Below are positions 13,308-16,756 of a stretch of DNA of 16,756 bases, in pieces. A program made the translations under genes and the position numbers. Under the pieces are notes generated by a model. It was given only the letters and a program-made list of their open reading frames with translations. It was not told the DNA's origin and made no database searches. Origin of the DNA: Chthonomonas sp. UBA6659. Lineage in GTDB: Bacteria; Armatimonadota; Fimbriimonadia; Fimbriimonadales; Fimbriimonadaceae. The stretch spans positions 1-16,756 of the forward strand of contig DKKT01000056.1 in the NCBI GenBank assembly GCA_002455425.1, read 5' to 3'. Position 1 is the first letter of the stretch, and the number at the start of each line of letters is the position of its first letter.

Positions 13308-16300
13308 ATGAAACGTCTTGCCTCGCCTCTCGCGCTCCTCTGCCTTCTGTTTACGGTGTCCCTGGCGGCACCGTCGTCACAGAACAAAGTCACCCTCCGC
13401 GTCAAGGCCGATGCTGGCCAAACCGCCCGTCGGAAGACCAACTTGACGTTGACCTTCGAAGCGGCCGGCCAGAAATTCAACACCGAAGTCGAGTCGTACG
13501 ACAAGGTCACTTTCGCCAAGGTCGATGCCAACGGCCAGGTGACGATCGAGAGCGAGACCGAGTCGATGGAAGTCAAGGTGAACGGCCAGAAGATCGACGC
13601 GGGCGAGGACGCCAAGGAGAAGTCGACCGCCGTCGTGAGCGCCCGCAACGAGCTGGTCAGCTACAAGAGCGACGGCGAGCCGGACGAGACCAAGCTCGGG
13701 ATTCGGATCAGCCAGGCGAACAACATCGTCTACCCTGAAGGTGCGGTCGGCCCCGGCGACCGGTGGACGCACACGTTCAAAGCCGATGCCACCCTCGGCA
13801 CCGAGCCGGGAACCGCCGAGTACACCCTCGTCGAGATCTCCAAACTCGACGGCATCGATGTTGCCAAAGTCAGCCTCACCTACAAGGAGACCGCCTCGGG
13901 CGGCCTGACCAATCGGGGCACCGTTTGGGTCGAGGTGAAGTCGGGTGACGCCGTGAAGGCCGAATGGGAAATGAGCGACGTCCCCTTCGGTCCCGCCGGT
14001 GATTCGGTGAAGGCGACGGTCAAGGGCTCGGGGACCCGTGTAGGCGGTGGGCCACTCAAAGAACAGGCCGGGCAAGGCGAGTCGGCCCCGAAAGAGAAGA
14101 CGATCGACGACGTCGTCAAAGGCTTCGACAAGCTGCCCGGCGTCTTCACGTTCTACAAGAAGCGCGAGAGCGGTCGCGACACCATCTACCTCGAAATCCG
14201 TGAGGATCAGCTCGATAAGTTGCTTCTCCTCCAGGCCACGGCGGCGACCGGCACTTCGGATCGTGTGGTCCAAGGCGACCCGATCGCCGACATCATGTTC
14301 GCGTTCAAGCAACTGGAGTCCGATCGGCTCTTCATGGTCGTACCCAACATCGCTTTCCGGGCCGATCCGAACCGACCCATCGCAAAGTCGGTCGAGCGAT
14401 CGTTCGCCGAGTCATTCCTCGAGGCGTACAAGATCGAAGCGCGCTCCCCCGAGCGCAAGAGCCTCCTCATCAACGTCAGTGACCTCTTCCGGGGTGACAT
14501 CGCCCAGGTGACCTCGCTGTTCGCCGGCGGCGGACTCCCGATACCGGGCCTCGGCGGTGGCGGTCCCAGCTACTCTCTCGATCGCGAAAAGACGTTCATC
14601 AAGCAGTTCAAGGTCTTTCCCGAGAACATGTGGGTCCAGACCACCTACAACTTCGCCCGTGGTGGAGGAGGGCGCTCGCTCATGGATATGCTCGGAGGCG
14701 GCACGGCCGCCGACGGCCGCAGCATGGTCATCGACGTCAACTACAACCTGTTCTTCCTCCCGAATGGCTACACGCCGCGCCGCGCGGACTCGCGAGTCGG
14801 CTATTTCACGGCGGAATATCAGGACTTCACCAACGACCGAGCCGCCAACCAAACCGTGCGCAACATCATCCGCTGGCGGCTTGAGAAGTCCGACCCAGCC
14901 GCAGCCCTCAGCAAGCCGAAGAAGCCGATCAAGATGTGGATGGACAACGCGATCCCGGAGGAGTATCGCGACGCCGTCCGCGACGCGCTCTTGGGCTGGA
15001 ACAAGGCGTTCGAGAAGATCGGGATCAAGGACGCGATCGAAGTCGAGCAGATGCCCGAGAACGCCGACTTCGATCCCAGCGACATGCGCTACAACGTCAT
15101 CCGTTGGGTGAGTTCGCCGGAGAACGCCTACGCGATCGCGCTCTTCCGCGTCGATCCGCGCACTGGCGAGATCGTGAACGCCGGCATCAACGTCGACACC
15201 AACATCGTTCGGTTCTTCGCGCAGGAACACAGCCAGGTGACCGACCCGGCCTCGTTCTTCCAAGACCAGGTCAAGAAGCATGAGCGCGGCGCGTGCTGCG
15301 ACCTCTCCAAGCATGTCGCACCCAGTGCGATGTTCGGGCTCTTGGCCCTTGAAAGCGTGATGCCGGCATTCGCCAAGATCGACGAACTCGCCTATGTGAA
15401 CCAGTTCATCAAGTGGGTGGTCGCACACGAGTTTGGCCACATTCTCGGGCTCCGTCACAACTTCGTGTCTTCGACCGAACTCTCGCTTGCCCAACTCGGC
15501 GATGCGTCCCTGGTGAATCGTCTGGGCACATCCGCCTCGGTGATGGACTACATTCCGTTCAACATCGGCGCCCTGAAGAAGCCGGGCGTTCCCTACTTCG
15601 GCCAGACGATCGGGACCTACGACTACTGGGCGATCGACTATGGCTATCGCATCACGGGCGCAACCGACCCCGAAGCCGAGCTTCCCGCATTGAAAGCACT
15701 CGCCTCCCAATGCAATCGCCCCGGCCACGCTTACCAGAGCGATGAGACCGCGGACGGGTTCGACCCGTATGTCGTCCGATTCGACTTGGCGAAGGAGCCG
15801 ATCGACTATTGGACCCGGACCATGGAGGTCAGCCGCTACCTTCTCATGAACCTCGACAAGCGCCTTCCCAAGCCGGGCAAGAGCTTCTATGAGTTCACGC
15901 GGGACTTCCGCACGCTTCTCGGCATGTATGCCCAAGGGGCGGCGGTCTCCAGCCGCTACGTCGGCGGCTTGGTGCTCAACGGCAACTTCAAGGGTGACCC
16001 GGGCCAAAAAGATCCGATCGTCCCGATCGACGGGGCGAAACAGAAGCGTGCCCTCGAACTGCTCAACACCTACATCTTTGCCGAGAACGCCTTCGCTCTC
16101 CCGAAAAGGTACTTCACCAAGTTCGCGTCCGATCCCGACGCAAACATGATCCAGAGCCTGCTCTCGGGCGGCGAGACCTTCCCGGTTCGGGACCAATTCT
16201 CAGGAATCCAGACGGCCGCGCTGCGCCGCATCATGAGCACGCAGGTCCTGAGCCGCGTGGCGAACAACGAGTTCAAGGCGGTCGATCCGTCGAAGGCCCT

Positions 16301-16682
16301 CACGATGGCGTACCTGTTCCGGAGCGTCGGTCAGAGCGTATGGAGCGAACTCGGCACCGGGCGCTCGATCTCGGCGCTTCGCCGCGACCTCCAGCGGGCT
16401 CATGTCGACGCCCTGATCGGCGTCGTCTTGAACCCCACCGGGCCTGTCCCGAACGATGCGAAAATGCTGGCTTGGGATGAGCTCAAACGTGTCCATCGGG
16501 CGATCGCCGGTGCGAAACTCCGAGCCAAGGACGCCTACACGCCCATCCACCTCCGCGAGATCACGATGCGGATCGAACGCGCCCTCGACGCCGAGCAAAC
16601 GATCGGCGGAGGGGGTGCCCCCCAGCGCAGCCTCCTCGAGGAACTGTTGGGAGGTGGTGTCGAGAAGAAGGGCGGCGGCTAG
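13308..16682 (+). CDS. Secreted zinc-dependent metalloprotease (DUF5118-DUF5117-DUF4953 type) with extra N-terminal domain
   Basis: This 1124-residue protein has a signal peptide (MKRLASPLALLCLLFTVSLAAP) and no lipobox. Residues about 20-255 are beta-rich (NKVTLRVKAD, IVYPEGAVGPGDRWTHTF) and not part of the usual family core. A DUF5118-like segment at about 263-315 (LPGVFTFYKK, IYLEIREDQLDKLL) and a DUF5117-like region to about 520 follow. The catalytic domain starts near 542 (WMDNAIPEEYRDAV, GWNKAFEKIGIKDAIEV, DPRTGEIVNAGI). It has HEFGHILGLRHNF at 707-719 (ligands His707, His711, His717; catalytic Glu708) and a Met-turn SVMDY with Met746, as in metzincins. Gly-rich loops occur near 405-425 and 450-470. 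The ATG at 13308 is chosen for the signal peptide; an open frame upstream to 13143 would spoil it. It probably degrades extracellular or periplasmic protein. Confidence 0.93.
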   Translation: MKRLASPLALLCLLFTVSLAAPSSQNKVTLRVKADAGQTARRKTNLTLTFEAAGQKFNTEVESYDKVTFAKVDANGQVTIESETESMEVKVNGQKIDAGEDAKEKSTAVVSARNELVSYKSDGEPDETKLGIRISQANNIVYPEGAVGPGDRWTHTFKADATLGTEPGTAEYTLVEISKLDGIDVAKVSLTYKETASGGLTNRGTVWVEVKSGDAVKAEWEMSDVPFGPAGDSVKATVKGSGTRVGGGPLKEQAGQGESAPKEKTIDDVVKGFDKLPGVFTFYKKRESGRDTIYLEIREDQLDKLLLLQATAATGTSDRVVQGDPIADIMFAFKQLESDRLFMVVPNIAFRADPNRPIAKSVERSFAESFLEAYKIEARSPERKSLLINVSDLFRGDIAQVTSLFAGGGLPIPGLGGGGPSYSLDREKTFIKQFKVFPENMWVQTTYNFARGGGGRSLMDMLGGGTAADGRSMVIDVNYNLFFLPNGYTPRRADSRVGYFTAEYQDFTNDRAANQTVRNIIRWRLEKSDPAAALSKPKKPIKMWMDNAIPEEYRDAVRDALLGWNKAFEKIGIKDAIEVEQMPENADFDPSDMRYNVIRWVSSPENAYAIALFRVDPRTGEIVNAGINVDTNIVRFFAQEHSQVTDPASFFQDQVKKHERGACCDLSKHVAPSAMFGLLALESVMPAFAKIDELAYVNQFIKWVVAHEFGHILGLRHNFVSSTELSLAQLGDASLVNRLGTSASVMDYIPFNIGALKKPGVPYFGQTIGTYDYWAIDYGYRITGATDPEAELPALKALASQCNRPGHAYQSDETADGFDPYVVRFDLAKEPIDYWTRTMEVSRYLLMNLDKRLPKPGKSFYEFTRDFRTLLGMYAQGAAVSSRYVGGLVLNGNFKGDPGQKDPIVPIDGAKQKRALELLNTYIFAENAFALPKRYFTKFASDPDANMIQSLLSGGETFPVRDQFSGIQTAALRRIMSTQVLSRVANNEFKAVDPSKALTMAYLFRSVGQSVWSELGTGRSISALRRDLQRAHVDALIGVVLNPTGPVPNDAKMLAWDELKRVHRAIAGAKLRAKDAYTPIHLREITMRIERALDAEQTIGGGGAPQRSLLEELLGGGVEKKGGG

Positions 16683-16692
16683 CCGACGGTCC

Positions 16693-16706
16693 GGGCCGTC
16701 TGGCCC
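16693..16706 (+). terminator. Possible weak hairpin after the metalloprotease
   Basis: GGGCC (16693-16697) and GGCCC (16702-16706) pair around a GTCT loop, 11 nt after the stop, followed only by TTAG. The short stem and absent T-run make terminator function doubtful. The remaining bases to the window edge show no gene. Confidence 0.3.
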
Positions 16707-16756
16707 TTAGAAGTCTCGACGGCGGGGCAAGGGGTCGGATTCCGCTCGGGTCCGCC

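Noticed and set aside
14412..16196. A 594-codon minus-strand open frame inside the metalloprotease gene
   Set aside because: The sense strand carries a clear HEXXHXXGXXH catalytic domain. The antisense frame is open only because of GC-rich codon usage.
1..16756. tRNA, rRNA, insertion sequences, integrase, phage or toxin-antitoxin genes
   Set aside because: I looked for T-loop-like motifs, transposase or integrase motifs and short paired ORFs, and saw none that could be supported.

Overview
The window is about 64-65% GC by eye. It is densely packed with bacterial genes, has no RNA genes, mobile elements or CRISPR, and reads as ordinary chromosome rather than an island. Several genes encode lipobox signal peptides and one a secretory signal peptide. 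The glycine-cleavage P-protein is of the split type (gcvPA). A DapL-like aminotransferase and a large secreted protease of the DUF5118/DUF5117/DUF4953 type are also present. Together these suggest a free-living, aerobic or facultative heterotroph with a diderm-like envelope. Armatimonadota (Fimbriimonadia-like) is my best guess, from general impression only; no rRNA or marker phylogeny is available here. Start codons are mixed: GTG for the ferredoxin and gcvH, TTG for sucD and probably for one lipoprotein. Many genes lack a clear Shine-Dalgarno, while a few have a very strong one.

Layout, left to right. Positions 1-223 hold no gene I can support. A minus-strand lipoprotein (224-1174) is divergent from an AlkD-like HEAT-repeat protein (1269-1979). 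argH (2106-3503) follows and converges, with a 31-bp overlap, on a minus-strand cluster of [2Fe-2S] ferredoxin, sucD and a neutral-ceramidase-like protein (5932 down to 3473). An M42 aminopeptidase (5998-7074) is divergent from that cluster. Next on the plus strand are a soluble HEXXH protein (7198-8094), cytidine deaminase (8131-8550), two tandem paralogous lipoproteins (8569-9264 and 9270-9746), gcvH (9803-10183) and gcvPA (10202-11530). A structured, repeat-containing intergenic element (11535-11635) separates gcvPA from a DapL-like aminotransferase (11702-12904). The aminotransferase shares its stop bases with a convergent small zinc-finger anti-sigma-like protein (13110-12901). That gene is divergent from a 1124-residue secreted zinc metalloprotease (13308-16682).

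Functionally most of the window is central metabolism (arginine synthesis, TCA cycle, glycine cleavage, lysine/peptidoglycan precursor synthesis, pyrimidine salvage) mixed with protein turnover (M42 peptidase, HEXXH protein, secreted metalloprotease) and envelope lipoproteins. sucD lacks sucC beside it, and gcvH-gcvPA lack gcvPB and gcvT beside them, so partner subunits must lie elsewhere. I do not see a convincing new multi-gene system. The most interesting signals are small: a 19-bp inverted repeat inside the 3' end of the HEXXH gene, the multi-hairpin element after gcvPA, the pair of lipoproteins with an invariant proline-rich Cys tail but swapped linkers, and AlkD-like and ceramidase-like proteins that seem to lack catalytic residues.
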